Part shown: positions 1 to 13,900 of the stretch, piece after piece | Numbering within the stretch: position 1 is the stretch's first letter | Layout: each line of letters begins with the position of its first letter | Assembly (NCBI GenBank): GCA_000181795.3 | Contig: CM012954.1 | Span: 9,992,011-10,056,010 of the forward strand | Length of the DNA: 64,000 nucleotides | Origin: Trichinella spiralis | Taxonomy: Eukaryota; Nematoda; Enoplea; Trichinellida; Trichinellidae | Direction: 5' to 3' | The notes under the pieces: model-generated | Seen by the model: the letters and a program-made list of their open reading frames with translations, nothing else | Database searches by the model: none | Told to the model about the DNA's origin: nothing | Position numbers and translations under genes: made by a program

Positions 1-10
1 ACAAACTGAG

Positions 11-480
11 ATCGCCAAACGAGAAACTGTGACGAAGGGAATTGCAACTTGAGCTCTGATGCAAAGCGTTCTCAGAATGCCAACGATGAAAACTTTGACT
101 TTTCACAAGAACAGGCAAAGTAACTCTACGCTTATCATCACATTGAACATTGGACTTTCTGATAATGAAAAAAAGAATATGCTGAAAATTTATACTTTGA
201 GCGAAAAAAACACAATACCGATCATTCCCAAAAATAGGCGGAGCAGGAGCTGGCCGAACTGCCCGCAGTGGAGAATTGCGAAGATGCCTGTATTTCTCCA
301 CCAAGTGTAAAGGCTTGGGTGGAACAGGAGGTGGTACAGCAGATCGCATCAAAAGAAATTCACTACTATCCACATATCCAACACCAGATACCATTGAAAA
401 TACTCGTCAAATTGCATCAAGCTCAACTACAGAAAAAAAATTTTCATCAAGAAGACAATAACAGTACTTCACAGAAATAA
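11..480 (+). CDS. 3' end of an unidentified gene (partial)
   Basis: I do not recognise the product. Positions 11-119 form a plausible internal exon: the reading frame is open, Ser/Asn/Asp/Gln-rich, and ends at a good donor (AA|gtaact at 120). A second coding-like block covers about 238-480. It is preceded by a possible acceptor (aaaatag, 235-237) and closed by stops near 461 (frame 3) or 480 (frame 1), with an AATAAA polyadenylation-type signal at 476. Two overlapping frames are open there. One is acidic (AEQELAELPAVENCEDAC); the other is glycine-rich with a short Cys loop (CLYFSTKC). The phase of the first exon fits neither cleanly; it instead leads to a stop at 310. The gene continues left of the window. 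Strand is inferred from the splice signals. Confidence 0.35.
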
Positions 481-955
481 AAGGTTTATTTCATTTATGA
501 ATTTTAATTAATTTTCAATAACAAAAACTCACCACCTAAAAGAAAGTACAAAAAATAAAAAGAACTTGAACAACCATGTTTACAAACAACAGTATTTCAA
601 TAATGCAAGTATAGAGAAATGTATTACAGTATGAAACTGAAATGTATGCTGTAAAACATTAAGAATTAAAAATGGTATCATATCTTCGATTAATGTTCGA
701 TTTTTTAAATTACTAAAAATAAATTGTAACTAAACGTAACAACACTTTACTGTATCTTTTAAATAATGGTATTTTTATACAGTAGAAAGCATAAAAGTTT
801 AATATAGTGCCCGCGTTAGTTTAAATAAATAAACAAGTAAATAATATACATCTAAATGCGCGTGTGTGTATGTTTATGAAATTTAATAGAGTAAATTTTA
901 TTCCTATAAATAACAACTGAACAGAAAATTATATCCAATATATTTACGAAAATGT
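481..955. other. AT-rich intergenic, convergent 3' ends
   Basis: This lies between the 3' end of the first gene and the 3' end of TIM22 on the other strand. It is AT-rich with several AATAAA-like hexamers, as expected where two transcripts terminate towards each other. I see no further gene. Confidence 0.5.
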
Positions 956-1501
956 TCAGGTACGCAGGTAATGTTCAATTATGGCTGAAAAAGCTGCAAA
1001 GCTAACGGCTCCCAATATAGCTGGCTTTATACCAGCTCGAAGACCAATTAAGCCACCAGTTATTGCACCGGACAAAATTCCATTTTTCATGTCAGTTTTA
1101 CCTCGATACGTTTCTACCGTGCATTCAAAACCAGCAAACATTAAACCAAGAACTCCAAAATTTTTTGCATAAAGTACTGCACGTTGTCGAGTTTCTCGAA
1201 TGACATCCTTTATTGTCACCTTGGCAGGATCGGCTATAGTGTGAACAGGGTCTACACTAGCTGTAAATATGCCAAACAGTGCTCCTGCACCGCATCCAAC
1301 GACAGATGCCAAAATCGTCTTGAATATGCAGCTTTCCATGACACGTTGAATGAAAACTTCTTCAGGCAAAAGTGGAGGTGGAGATGGGAAAGTTAGCGGA
1401 ACAACTGCGTCATTTTGCATTTCTCCCTTACTTCTAGGCGATAAAAAAATGCGTTCTATAATACTGCGGTATGTTAATTTTTCATTGTCATTTTTCTCCA
1501 T
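956..1501 (-). CDS. TIMM22: Mitochondrial inner-membrane translocase subunit Tim22
   Basis: A single-exon 181-aa reading frame, close to the family's usual length (human 194). Tim22 is the channel of the TIM22 complex, which inserts multispanning carrier proteins into the mitochondrial inner membrane. The Tim17/Tim22/Tim23 fold is clear. A glycine-rich first membrane segment follows MESCIFK (about residues 55-80). Then come YAKNFGVLGLMFAGFEC (about 112-128), the YRGKTD loop, and ISGAITGG-type glycine segments through the C-terminal LR. The two cysteines in ESC and FEC match the conserved pair that can form a disulfide in this family. The first ATG (1501) gives a start typical of the family, preceded by a proline-rich N-terminus. 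The gene is intronless, unlike its neighbours. Confidence 0.95.
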   Translation of the reverse strand: MEKNDNEKLTYRSIIERIFLSPRSKGEMQNDAVVPLTFPSPPPLLPEEVFIQRVMESCIFKTILASVVGCGAGALFGIFTASVDPVHTIADPAKVTIKDVIRETRQRAVLYAKNFGVLGLMFAGFECTVETYRGKTDMKNGILSGAITGGLIGLRAGIKPAILGAVSFAAFSAIIEHYLRT

Positions 1502-2338
1502 AATTTTCTTTCGAAGTTAAACTCTTCAATCAATTACAGTAAGTCACAAAACTCAAGCAAATATACAAATATGCAATCACTAAAAAGCAGTGGATACATA
1601 TTACTATTAAAAACTGAGTGTAAATTAATTAAAAGGTAAAGTGAACATGCATTTAATGTAAAATTTGCTGATATTATATTGATATTATTAATATGGTTGA
1701 TTTTAACGTTTTCCCGTATTATTTCCAACTCTAAACAAACCGGTTCCAAAACAAACAAATTTTTTCAACAAGAATAACCGGCTTGTTGGCGAAGAAATTT
1801 GTTCGGTTCTTTTCTTTCAAATTATAATAGAACAGTGAAAATTAATGGTTAAATCTGAATATAAATAAAATTGAAAATATTAATATATAATGTGTTTGAA
1901 ACTATTTTGCATAACTTTGAAATGCTTTGTTTTAATGTTCGAATCTTATTATAAATTGATTACTCATATATTTTGATACTGTCATTTATTAGGACACTTC
2001 ATTTTGAAATACTGTCATCAAAAATTGGCACAAAGTACTAATAAATTTTTGGCGCCTTTGGTTACTGTATTTTGAATTTGAAATTCTCACACAGTGTTCA
2101 AGATCGGTCGCTGTCGGTGGAATAATTTACAAGCAACTATGTGTTTTCAACTTCATTGGCATTTCAATAAATCGAATTCCAAAATCGTTTAAACAGTAAG
2201 TTGTATTTTCTTTTATTTGTTTTTCTATCTGCTTTCGATTGTTCGTCATTTTATTTTAATATTTGACAATTTAAAAGTAATGGTAATATTTTTAATTGGG
2301 TAATTGAATACAGCTTTGTAAATAGTGTGGTAAAAAAA
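1502..2338. other. Intergenic between TIM22 and MRPS24
   Basis: Both flanking genes are on the minus strand, so this holds the 5' flank of TIM22 and the 3' flank of MRPS24. The short open frames here are leucine/isoleucine-rich translations of AT-rich DNA and lack splice context. No gene seen. Confidence 0.5.
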
Positions 2339-3073
2339 TTAAATATATTTCATTATGATTTCTTGTTTGTCGGCTATAGTTTGCAATTCCATCTTTACTG
2401 GCTGCTTAAAAAGGCAAGATAACAATTCTTCTGTAAATCCGATTAACCAATACATCTTTGCACTGGTTATTTTCCTCTCTACAATACCAACTAGATATAT
2501 AATGTTGCCACGCCTTTTTATCACAAGCTAAAATAGATATTAAATTGTAATGAAGTTCAAAATTGAAGGCATAAAATTGAATATCATCACTTCACTAGCG
2601 AATAAATTGGGCCAAATTCCTCTAACCAGTCGTCTGATTATTTCATCGGCCGCCGCAGTTGGGCCTGATCGAATGCCTATCTCTTCTAAGTTGCCTAGAA
2701 GTTGAAAAAAAACAATAATGAATATATTTAAAAGAAAAAAAATAATTTTTCACCATGTTTGAATTATAGAATTATGAATAAATTAGCTTAGTATGAGAAA
2801 AGCAATTTTCTTATATCAAAATATACGTACTGGTATGCCATGTAAGCCAAGATTTTCGCACGCCGATTTGTTCAGGCTTTTGTGCCATTTCGTAAGTTAA
2901 CGGCTTGGTACGGAATCGTGTCGTCTGTAGAAAAAGAATAATTTTTACTTTTATCGATTCAGTGGAATTGTCGTTTTGTTTACTTTATGTTTTCCAGCCT
3001 GTGTTTTCCACAACGTGGCGGTCGTCGATAATGCACGATAAATTGACGATTGAAATCGTTTTCCACTTAACAT
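2339..3073 (-). CDS. MRPS24: Mitochondrial small-subunit ribosomal protein S24 (uS3m)
   Basis: Four exons join in consistent phases: 3073-2984, 2924-2831, 2694-2591 and 2527-2339, giving 158 aa (human 167). All introns are GT-AG. The product is the mitochondrial uS3 homologue of the small ribosomal subunit. Exon 1 encodes an Arg/Ser/Thr-rich, acid-poor N-terminus typical of a mitochondrial presequence. Family landmarks are the KPLTYEMAQ segment, VRKSWLTWHTSNL (equivalent to RKGWLSLHTGNL in mammals), the basic IKRRGN turn, and YWLIGFTEELLSCLFKQPV followed by LQT near the C-terminus. The start is the ATG at 3073, the first in frame. It lies next to TIM22 on the same strand. Confidence 0.92.
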
Positions 3074-3666
3074 CGCAGCTTCAATTAAAAAAAAATTTTC
3101 ATATCATTAAATAGTGAAAGTAATTTTTAAAAAAATAACATGCATTTATAATTTTATGAAATCATCATTGGACAGATATAGTAATTTGCGCGAATGCATA
3201 TCGTCGAAATTGTCAATTGGTTATTCAGCTTCATACTTTGTATTACTTTAAAATTTATCATATCATATTTTTAAGTTAACTGGCAAACTAAAAATGAATT
3301 TCAGAATTCTGATGAAGAGTGTTTTCATAACGAAAATTAAGTTCCTTTTGAATCATTACTGTATAGTCAACACTGAAATATATTGATCGATTGATTGAAT
3401 TGGTTGATAAATTCATTTTTTACAACGAAAATTTATTTTAAAAAAAGTGTTTTTATCGAGACCGTATAATTTGCGAATAATTTTTTTATGGTTCATTTTT
3501 ACTGTACGTTAAAACAACGAACATATTTGAAAAAGATGAATTGATCAGATACTATAAATTCAATTGTGAATCATTATTCATTTTGCATTCGAATATTTAA
3601 CATGTTTGGAATTGTTTTTTTTTCGTGCCAATTTTCAAAATTCAACCAGTGATGATGTCAGTTGAT

Positions 3667-3679
3667 GGGGGGGGGGGGG
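3667..3679 (+). repeat. Poly-G homopolymer (13 G)
   Basis: Thirteen consecutive G in otherwise AT-rich DNA, directly followed by a T-run. Length is likely to vary or to be mis-sequenced. Confidence 0.9.
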
Positions 3680-4755
3680 ATTTTTTTTGCTCCATCTATC
3701 TAACAATGCATTTTTGAAAGTGAAGGCTGAACACAAGTAAAAAAGAGTATATTTTGCATTTTTAAAAAGTGCAATTCGTAAAAAAAAGAAGCAAATAAAT
3801 AATTTACGAAGTGATTTTTCATCAAAATGCAAAATTTATATTAATCAATGGAAATTTTTTGCATAATAATCACTTGGACGCAGAAATGATAATTTATAAA
3901 TTGGAATGTTTTTTCCAATTTTACTTTTATTGTTAGAAATTATAAAAAAATTGATTATTGAATTATAAAAAAATGTTTGTTGTTTTTAAATTTTATATGA
4001 TGAATAAAAGGAAATTGGTAAATTTTATTATCAATGAAGGACGACGATGTGTTATGCAATTGTGAAGAGAATAATGTTGAAATGTTGTTTTATTTTTAGT
4101 AATCGATTTCAATTTGACATAAATTTTAAAAATGAAAACAACAATATTAATAATGAATAATAGGTGAAAATAGTGAAGATGTAAAAGATTGAAATCAGGG
4201 TTTTTGTTTTGTTCAAATCATCGGCATTTTGTTCAGGGTCATTGTTTTGAAAAGTCCAAGAATTGCACCATGCCAACAGTGATTAGCGTGATTGGCATGA
4301 ATGATTAGCGCGTGAGCTGAAAGTGGACAAAACGTGCGTGTGGCTTGAATTCTTCTTTTTTTTTCTTTTCTCTTCACATCACAAAAAAACTGAAAATTAA
4401 TTTCCTTTTATTTTTTTCCATGATGACCTACTTTTTTGCTTTTGTTTTTATTTTTAATATTATTTGTTTAATATTGTTTTTTTTCAAATTTTTCTTGACC
4501 CATCTGTCAACAAGATGGATGATGATAGTCGTAATTGGATTGTGGAGTAAAAGAGGGGAAATTTTTTTTCTCCCCTTTTTTCAATTTTTTCTCATCGTCT
4601 CCACTGGCGGCAGACAGTAATATTTGCATATTGACAGTTCGCTCTGATTGGTCGATTGGTGGCCAAAGATGATCATCGACCTGTGCGTGCGGTGTTGCGT
4701 GTTGCAGTGAATGCAAGGACGCCGCCGGATACTTGTAGTTGACGTCCTTGAAATA

Positions 4756-4780
4756 GAAGAAGAAGAAGAAGAAGAAGAAG
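4756..4780 (+). repeat. (GAA)n trinucleotide microsatellite
   Basis: About eight GAA/AGA units in the 5' flank or 5' UTR of the Uninflatable-like gene, 157 bases before its proposed ATG. Confidence 0.9.
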
Positions 4781-4936
4781 TTGTTTTGCTTTGACAACAA
4801 AACGGCAACTCATTCATCCGGCTATTCATTTGCGATGAAACTTTTTTCCATCTTTACCACCATGCTTTATGCATAATTTTGCATAAATTAGCAGTTCATA
4901 AGAGGAATAAAAATTTCCATTTATTACTTTATCCTA

Positions 4937-7900
4937 ATGCTCTCGTTTACTATTGTTTTCTCTACTGTTTTTTCATTTCATTTTCTTGCAACAACTTTGT
5001 GTGTTGAATTCAAACAACAACAGCGAATCAAACGATTAAGAGATGAGGTATCTTTTATTATTATTAGTAGTATTATTATTTATTAATATTTTTGAAAAAT
5101 TTATTAAAATTTAAATTACCATTAATTTTTTTATTATTCAAGGATGAACCAGCGATAGTGTTGGCTGATGATCAACAGACCAAATATCTCCAACGAGATA
5201 TCAAACTCATATGTCCAGAAGGTAAAGTTGTCATTAATTTGTTGTTTCATTATTAAGTTTAATAATGAATGCTTTTGTTCAGATTGGAAATTGAATGGTT
5301 TGACATGTTATCGTGTATATACACAACCTCGATCATGGTCTCAGGCTCTTTCTTTATGCTCAAGGTAAGTTTAATAGTAATAATAATTATTATTTGTTTG
5401 TTTGTTTTATTAAATATTTCTTTTTTCTGTTTAGATATGGAAGTCAGTTGGCTCGTATTTTGACAGTGGAAGAAAATGATTTTGTTTATCACTTGGCTCG
5501 TGCTCAACTGAAACAATCCGATCACAAAGAATTCTGGATTGGTAAGAAGATATGAAAATACGATTTATCATTCTAATAATAATTTTGAACCATAACCGTG
5601 TGCAATAATTTTTTTCCACAGTTAATTAGTCCATTATATAGCATTTTTAATATTTTTCCTTTTCAACAATATTAAATAAGTGAAAAATGAAATGCATATT
5701 GATTGTTGTAGGAATTCATTTATTTTCTCTTGTTTTTCTTCCACCACTTTTATTATCTCATCTTTGACCACTGAGTGAGTGATGTTTGAAATCAAGTAAG
5801 TTACCATGACCTTATGGGAAACTTGCTTTCTTGTGGTATAGTTTATTGCAGACTAATACTACTAGTACTACTGTTAGAGTTTTGCATATTTGGCTTGACT
5901 GGAATGAAAGGTTAAAAGGACAATTGAAATGCTTGGGCTTCAATTGGCAATCTTTTTTTTATCAATATGAGGTTGAAAATTATCTTCCACATTTGATGCA
6001 TTCGACAGATTCCATTTTCAAATGGAAAATTTCCATCTATTTTTTGTCTTACTTTTTCTTTTCAAACCCCATCACGTTCGACGAATGTTTCCGATATGCT
6101 AATTTTATTATTGTTCAATTTCAGTTGACTGTAGTTTCAAAAATTTTTAAATTTTCCATTTTTAAAAAACATCATTACAAAATTTCATTGTTGTCAATTT
6201 CCGTTGAACATAAATTCTCTTCACTAATGACAGTGCAATATTTCAAAGATGTCATTTATTAATGACAAACAAATGGATATCTTTATTTATTTGTTATTTA
6301 TTTTCATAAACGTTTTTAATTGTTGTCTGTTTTCCTTTTTGTCACACCATTTTGAAGTCGTTTCGCAATATTCACTTCCAATTATTGAAAGTTCAAGGTA
6401 AACTCGTGGCCAATATAGGCTGTATCAAATTTCTTTAACACGTGATCGTTTGTTTTCTTTTGCCATGTAAAATATGCTTCAACTGACTTTCAATTTGTTA
6501 AATGATATGTTTAAAAAAACCTTTTTTTTTATAACATTGATATATTTCAGTGGATATATTCAATTTATAATAATTATCGTAATAAATTCGGTGATGTGTA
6601 TGATTATTATTCTAAATTTAATAAAAAAAATTATGGGGAGAGAAAAAAAAATTTTTTTAATGTATATATTATATTGTATACATGATGGAAGGTCAATTTG
6701 ATCAATGTCCTTTGCAAGTCAACTGCAGAAGTTAGATAGTGATTAATCAGCCACAGCTAATAATCTAGTTTGGACAAGATATTTTATAGGCGTTTGAACT
6801 CTTCTTCAACTGCTTATCATTGCGACACATTAACTCTGATAGAACAAATATAGTTCAAATGATTCATAAACTAAGAATCTTTACAAAAGTTTTTTTTTCT
6901 TGAATTAATTTATTAATTTATTTATTTATTATATCAGCTAATTATTTTATTGGATAATATTAATAATCTTTTTTTAAATTTTTTGATGAAATCAATTTGA
7001 TCATGTTAAAATGAAAATTTCTGATTTATAAATGTATCATTTTAGATAATCAGATTTGAAAATCTGATTATCGTGAAAGTCCAATTGAAACGCTGATAAA
7101 ATTGTCCACGTGAACATTTTCTACAATTACCCCAATATTGATTGTTGTTTCAATTTTTCAATTCTTGTTCTTGTTGATGCTATGTATATACAGTTGAATT
7201 TTGTACGATTGAATTTGATGAATTTTATTTGTTTAATTTATTTATTTGCATATTTTTGATGGTCTTTCAGGTGAATTCAATTTACCTCTGAAAAATCGAT
7301 CGTCCAATTTTCTTTGGTCAAACAATGAACCGACGTCCAAGTATGGCGGCTTTTGGCACCTCGGACAGCCGGATCTCACGGTTGGGAGTTGTGTTGCCGT
7401 ATGTGAATTATCATTTATTAATTAATAAATTATTTAAAATTTAAAAAAATGTTTTTTTTCAGTCATCAATTGCAAAAGCAAACGATAATGATCACTCTGC
7501 TTGGCACTTGACTGCTTGCAATCATCTTTATCCGTTCGTTTGTCAGCTTCAAGCTTGCGTAGAAGGTGGAAACGAAAAATTCAAAACAAAAAAGTATACA
7601 TATGTATATACCTATATATATTTCATATTCAGGAATGATGTTCTGTCATAATGGCAAATGCATAAGCAAAAATGGTAAATGTGATGGTTTTGACGATTGT
7701 GGCGATTTGAGTGATGAAATGAATTGTCGAGGTATATGTAGTATAATTTATCGAAAATTATATATATATGTATGATTGTTCTATAAAAAAAAATGATTCA
7801 GCAAGCCAAGGCAATGCGTTGTGCATACGTTACGCGAAAGGTGATAGCGGTATTGTGGAATCGCCAAACTTTCCTGCTGAATACAAGTCAAATTTGAATT

Positions 7901-10900
7901 GTCAGTGGACAATTGAAGTAGCTGCCAATGCTAAAATACGTCTGGAGTTTGAATCGTTCCAAACGGAACCATATTACGACATTGTTACACTGTTGGACGG
8001 CGGTCCTGTGGAAAATACGAGCGTTGTAGTTGACCATATATCTGGAAATGTTGATCCTTCGAAATTGATTTTCCTCTCGTCGACCAATAGGATGGCAGTT
8101 AAATTCAGATCCGACGCTTCGGTCAATTTCAAAGGCTTCAAAGCCAACTGGAGATTAGGTATATTACAATATTGTTGATATCAATTGTCAATTATTATTT
8201 CATATAATTTGAACTATTTATTCCAGTTACGTTTGATTGCGGTGGTCGATTGAAAGCGCATCCAAATGAACAGACGATCAACTCACCAAATTATCCACAA
8301 AATTATCCAAATGGTGCAGAATGTTTGTGGATTATTGAAGCTACAGGAAATCAGCTAATTTCCATAACTGTGCGTGTATTGGAATTTGATTTACAAAATT
8401 ATTTATTTATTTATTTATTTATTATTTATAGATCAATGATGTTGAATTGGAAAATGGAAAAGATATGCTGATAATTTATGACGGTGAACATAGCACTTCG
8501 AGAGCTTTGTTTTCAACTTCCTCTGCTATTGACGAACCTCGAGTTGTCATTTCGACCAGAAATCGCGTTTCTGTCTACTTTTTCAGCAATTATTTAAATT
8601 CTGCCAGGGGATTTTCCATCTCTTATCGATTAGGTAGATAGACAATTTTGCTTTTTCTGATTTTTATTTTAAAATTTATTCCAATAATAAACAGGCTGTG
8701 ACAATACCATGCAAGGAACATCTGGCTTCATCACTTCTCCAGGCAATAATGCTGTTGATTATCACGGTGATCACCTTTGCACTTTTACTGTCAATCCAAC
8801 TCAACAAGTTATGCCGCCTAGACCTGTGACTTTGGTAATTAATCATTTCACTGGAAATGCGGAAACTTTTCTACAAGTAATAATGAGATAATAATTTCAA
8901 CGGTTTTTCTTTTATAAAATTATTTCATATTCAGATTTTTGATGGTATGGACAATCGTGGCCATCAATTGTATCCAAAGGGAAAAGAAGGCAGTGTATTG
9001 AAATCGGGCGGAACTTTGATTTCTGAGACAGGACATTTCTTTTTGCTTTTCAAAGAGACACCATTAGACAGTACAGTAAACTGGAACATTACATATTCAT
9101 TAAGTATGGAAATTTACATTTGAAAAATCATTCATAATTATTTTCAATTTTACCTTTTTTTTGAAGATTGTCCACCACTTACTTTGTCGAAAGATGTGCT
9201 TTTGTCGAGCACTAGTACAGCGTACGGAACGAAAGTGAACATTTCTTGCCCGTATGGAAGTGAATTTATTAATGGAATTGGATCATCCACAGAGTTGACT
9301 TGTCTTCTTGGAGGGCAGTGGAGTCAAAATTTTATACCCAGATGTCAACGTATGCTTTAATTGAAAAGTTCAATTTTTGTTCTTTTTACAAAATAAAATT
9401 GATCTTATACTTTAGCAATCTATTGTCCAATCATGCCTGTACCTGCCGAAAATGGATTCGTTGCTGCAGCAACGAATGTAACATATATGGGAAAAGTTTC
9501 CATCAAATGTTACAGGGGACATGCATTTTCAAGTGGTCTCGATGTGGAGGAAATAGATTGCAATGAAGATGGAACATGGTCTAAAATTCCACAATGCAAA
9601 GGTAGAACATTTTGTTTATTTTAAATTTTGTTTCATTGGCTATTTATTGATATAGTATGATTAATTTTTTAAGAAAAAAATTTACACTTTACTTTACAAT
9701 TCTTACGCATGTCTGTAATAACTGCGTGTAATTTAGCACTGGTCTGCCCCGAGTTGCCAGAATTTGTCAATGGTAACAGAACAATTTTACGAGGTGACGG
9801 TCGAAGTTATGGTACAATTTATAAATATCGATGCTTCTCCGGATCATACATGGAAGGCGCTGATACGGTGCTTTGTGAAATGGATGGCTGGTCTTCTCCT
9901 GAACCTGTTTGCAAAAGTATAAATTAATGGAACATTTTGATATTGAAGTGATAAATAATTAAGCGTTGGTTTTAAGAATTAAGCTGTGAACCAATCTCAT
10001 ATACGGGAAATGTTTTACTGAAAACAGACGCTTTAAAAATTTATTCCGGCGACGTTACACCAGTCGAGTGTCGGCCAGGTTACAAAATGGTCGGAAAAGG
10101 GGAAATCATTTGTCAAGATAATCAGCAGTTTACTGAACTGCCAGTCTGCGAAGATATCGACGAGTGTCGCTTAGATGGAATGTTCGATTGTTCGTCTTTG
10201 ACGACAACTTGCAAAAATCTTCAAGGTGGATATGCTTGTGAATGTCTGGAAGGATATGAACCTAAATTGGGTAAGTTCAATATTAGACATGTCTACTGAT
10301 GAATGTGTGAAATCTTTTTTTTCATTGTGCCCTTTTAGAATGCAACTCTACATCTGAGCTTATCAAATCAATGGCCATTCCCTCAGATTCAATAATAAGT
10401 GAAAGTGAAACATGGAAATATCCTGCCAAGAACATTGCCACTTCCGGCTGGTGTGGAAAACTGCCAGAACCGGGTGCTAACAGTATCAGTATTGTATTGG
10501 ATGAACCTAGAATTATCGAAGCTGTAATAATTAAAAAAATCAGCGACAACACATTAGCACAAGTGATGGCGATTTCATTGAAATATAGTCTGCACTCTAC
10601 GCATCCTCTTAAGCAATATGTTGATAATGATGGTTCTGTAAGATGGAATATTTCTTTTCTGTTGCAGAATATTTAATTTATTGCTCATTTATTTAGAAAA
10701 TTTTGTTGAAATCAAATGGTGGCATTATTATGCTTCCTGAGCCAATTGAAGCAGAGGCAGTTAAAATAACAATTGAGGAATACAAATCTGCTCCTTGCAT
10801 GATAATGGAGCTTCAAGGCTGCAGACGAACATCATGCACTGGTAAAAGTGTTTTTCTTTCTCTTCGAATTGCTTATTATTTTTTACCTTCATTAAATTGG

Positions 10901-13900
10901 AAATATTTTATTCATTCTGTACAAAATCTATTTTTTTATGTTGTAAAAGTTTCTAATTAACTGTCATTTTTTATTTAAAAAACAAAGAGAACAGAAATGT
11001 GAATAGCATATTTTTTTTGAAAAAATTCTGCATTTTATTTTGTGCGGGAGGGGGGGGTTATTTATTTTAATTAGATAATTGACTTTGTTTAGCAGCACAT
11101 AGATTAGAAATTGGCTTTATTATGATCGATCGATTTGTTCAAATTCGTTGATTTATTTATTTTAGATATCAATGAATGTCTAATTGACAAAGGAGGATGT
11201 GAGCATTTGTGCATTAATCGACCCGGCAAATATGAATGTTCATGTCACCCGGGATACGAGTTGTTCACGAAAAATGGACAAAATGATATGTACGTGCATC
11301 CAAAAGAATCCGGAACTCGTCTTGGTGATGTTTTTGGACTGAATAAATCTTGCATTCGTAAATATGCGTTTTTTTCAAATAATTAATCATTATTATTCTA
11401 TTTTGTTATAATATTTTCGATTTTAGCTCGTACATGCAATTCATTGATACCACCAGAAAACGGTGATATAGTTTCAACTGCGACGAAGTTTTCATATCCA
11501 ATTGTTGTTGAATTTGTCTGCAATTTTGGATTTCAGCTTCACGGATCACAGTTTTTGCAATGCATGAGCGACGGTCATTGGAATGCTTCGGTTCCTGTTT
11601 GCTCACGTAAATTTGCATAATAATCACTCACGCGAAGTGTAAATCAAGAATTTGTTGCTTTCCTTTTAGCCGCAAAATGTGCAAACTTTGAAAATGATAC
11701 GGAAATTGGACTTCACCTTTATCCGGGTAGTCAGTTAATTAATTTTGGAGAAAATGTCACCATCACCTGCGCACAGGACACTCGTCCAAATGGTCCAACT
11801 GCATTCAGCCATTTTCGTCAGTGTCTTTTCAGTCCTGATTCAGATGGTCCAGACTACCGTTTGGCAGGCCTTCCACCAACTTGTGAATGTAAATAAATTT
11901 TTTGTTTGCTCTGTATTATTTTGTTTAATTGAAAAATTCAATAGTGGTGGACTGCGGTGAGCCTGAATTTTTACCTGCCAGCATTTATAAAAATTTCGAC
12001 GAAGTGCAATCATTCAAATTTGGCAGCAATTTTTTGTTCACATGCAGAAAACCATTTTTTGTCTCTGGCTCCAGCAACGCTGGTGATCACATTGTACGTT
12101 GCCTGGCAGATGGATCTTGGGATTTTGGTGATTTGCACTGCGACGGTATAACAGGAATCTTTTCGTTACAAATGATTTTAGCCTATTTTTAACGTTTTGC
12201 TATTATTGTTTTTTTTTTCAAGGCACCGTATGCCCAGACCCAGGCATATTGCAGGATGGTGATGTGATCATCGATTCTGTAGAAGAGGGCAACATTGCTC
12301 GGTTTACTTGTCGTAAACCAGGTTATATGCCATACCCAATTTCTGCCATGCAATGCATTATTGGTAATTTTGTCATACTGTAAATTTCACAATGCGGCGG
12401 ATAGTGAGTGTGTATGGATTGTTTGTAGGTGCGAAATGTCCAAAAACAGAAGAACTTGGCATCTCTAGTGGAGTTGTTCCTGATACAGCGTTTGCAGCAA
12501 ACACGGAAACCCCAATTAGAGGATACGAGCCACATGTAAGAATGTTTCTGTACAAATCGTAAAACATCTTTCCAATTGTTTCCATTTAGAAAGCTAGAAT
12601 GAGTCGCGGAGGATGGTGTGGATCACCCGACGCTTTCATGTTCTTATCGGTTGATCTTCAACACGTCTATACGATAACGACTTTAAGATTAGCCGGTGTT
12701 GGTGGGAGTGGTGCCATCCGTGGTCACGTGACAAAGTTCCAATTGTTTTACAAAAGTCTTTTCAATCAAAACTTTGACACTTATCCAGAGGTGTGGAATA
12801 GTAGCTTTGCGATATTGGTTTTTCCTGTTCACCAAACTAAACAAGTGTTTTTTAACAGGAGTTTGAAATGCCGCCGGGAAATCATAATAAAATGTACGTT
12901 TTTCAATTGAAAGAGTTCATCCGTGCCAGGTATATTTTGATTGGAATTTTGGAATTTGACAATAATCCTTGCTTGCGATTTGACTTACTTGGTTGCTCAA
13001 TGCCATTGTTTCAAAATCCGGAGATCCATTCTGAATTTATGGTATTCATTTGTATTTATGGGCTGTTTTAATTTTTGAGCTTATGATTTTGTGAAATTAT
13101 TTGTTCAGTTCGGCTGGAATGATTCATTGCCAATTTGTCGAGACAGTGAGCCGCCGACATTTACTGACTGTCCAATGGAACCCTTGTACGCTCCAATTGA
13201 TGCAAATGGACAGATGCAACCAATAGAGATACCAATTCCTAATGCAATAGATAATTCTGGATCAATAGCATGGATAAAAACGGAACCCCCAGAGATGCAG
13301 AATTTTCACGTTCTTACGAAAGATACTAATGTCACCTACACTGCTTTTGATGCGGCTGGTAATTGGGCGCAGTGTTCAATTGAACTCAAAGTGCCAGGTA
13401 AAATAGTAGTGGCAACAGTAGTTTTCTTTTTCATATTTTTCAGATTGATACGATTGAACTTAATTAATATGTAAATTTTTCTCCAGACAATCGTCCTCCT
13501 GTTCTTGTTTGTCCTGAATCATACATAGTTGAAGTACCGAAGGATGTTCCAGGTATGCAAATGATTTTCAACAGGTCTTCTGTTGATCTCATGATCGACG
13601 ACGCTTCTGATACTGTTAAAGTAAGAGAATGGTTGTTAGTCAATTCTATTTTTTTTTGTTTACTTTTCGAACATGCTGTAAGTAAACGTTTAATTAATTA
13701 AGCTGACATTTTCACCCGGAGAAATTTATTTGAAATTGAAACAACATATCACGGTGAAAGTTACAGCTGAAGATGATTTTGGCAATGAAGCATCGTGCAG
13801 ATTTCAAGTTTTATTGGATAGTAAAACGAAATTGTTCTTTGTTGAATGAAATTGAAATATATGTATATATATAATTCGCTATATTTAGCTCCTCGATGTG

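Larger units (their letters stand above)
3074..4936. other. Divergent intergenic region upstream of the Uninflatable-like gene
   Basis: About 1.9 kb between the start of MRPS24 (minus) and the start of the 17-kb membrane-protein gene (plus), so it should carry both promoters. It is very AT-rich and contains a run of 13 G at 3667-3679 and a GAA-type trinucleotide run at 4756-4780. The stretch 4240-4860 is somewhat richer in GC than the rest. I cannot point to a specific factor site. No gene seen. Confidence 0.45.

Noticed and set aside
4345-4829. Frames on both strands across the GAA repeat
   Set aside because: Poly-Phe and poly-Ser products of T-runs and the microsatellite.
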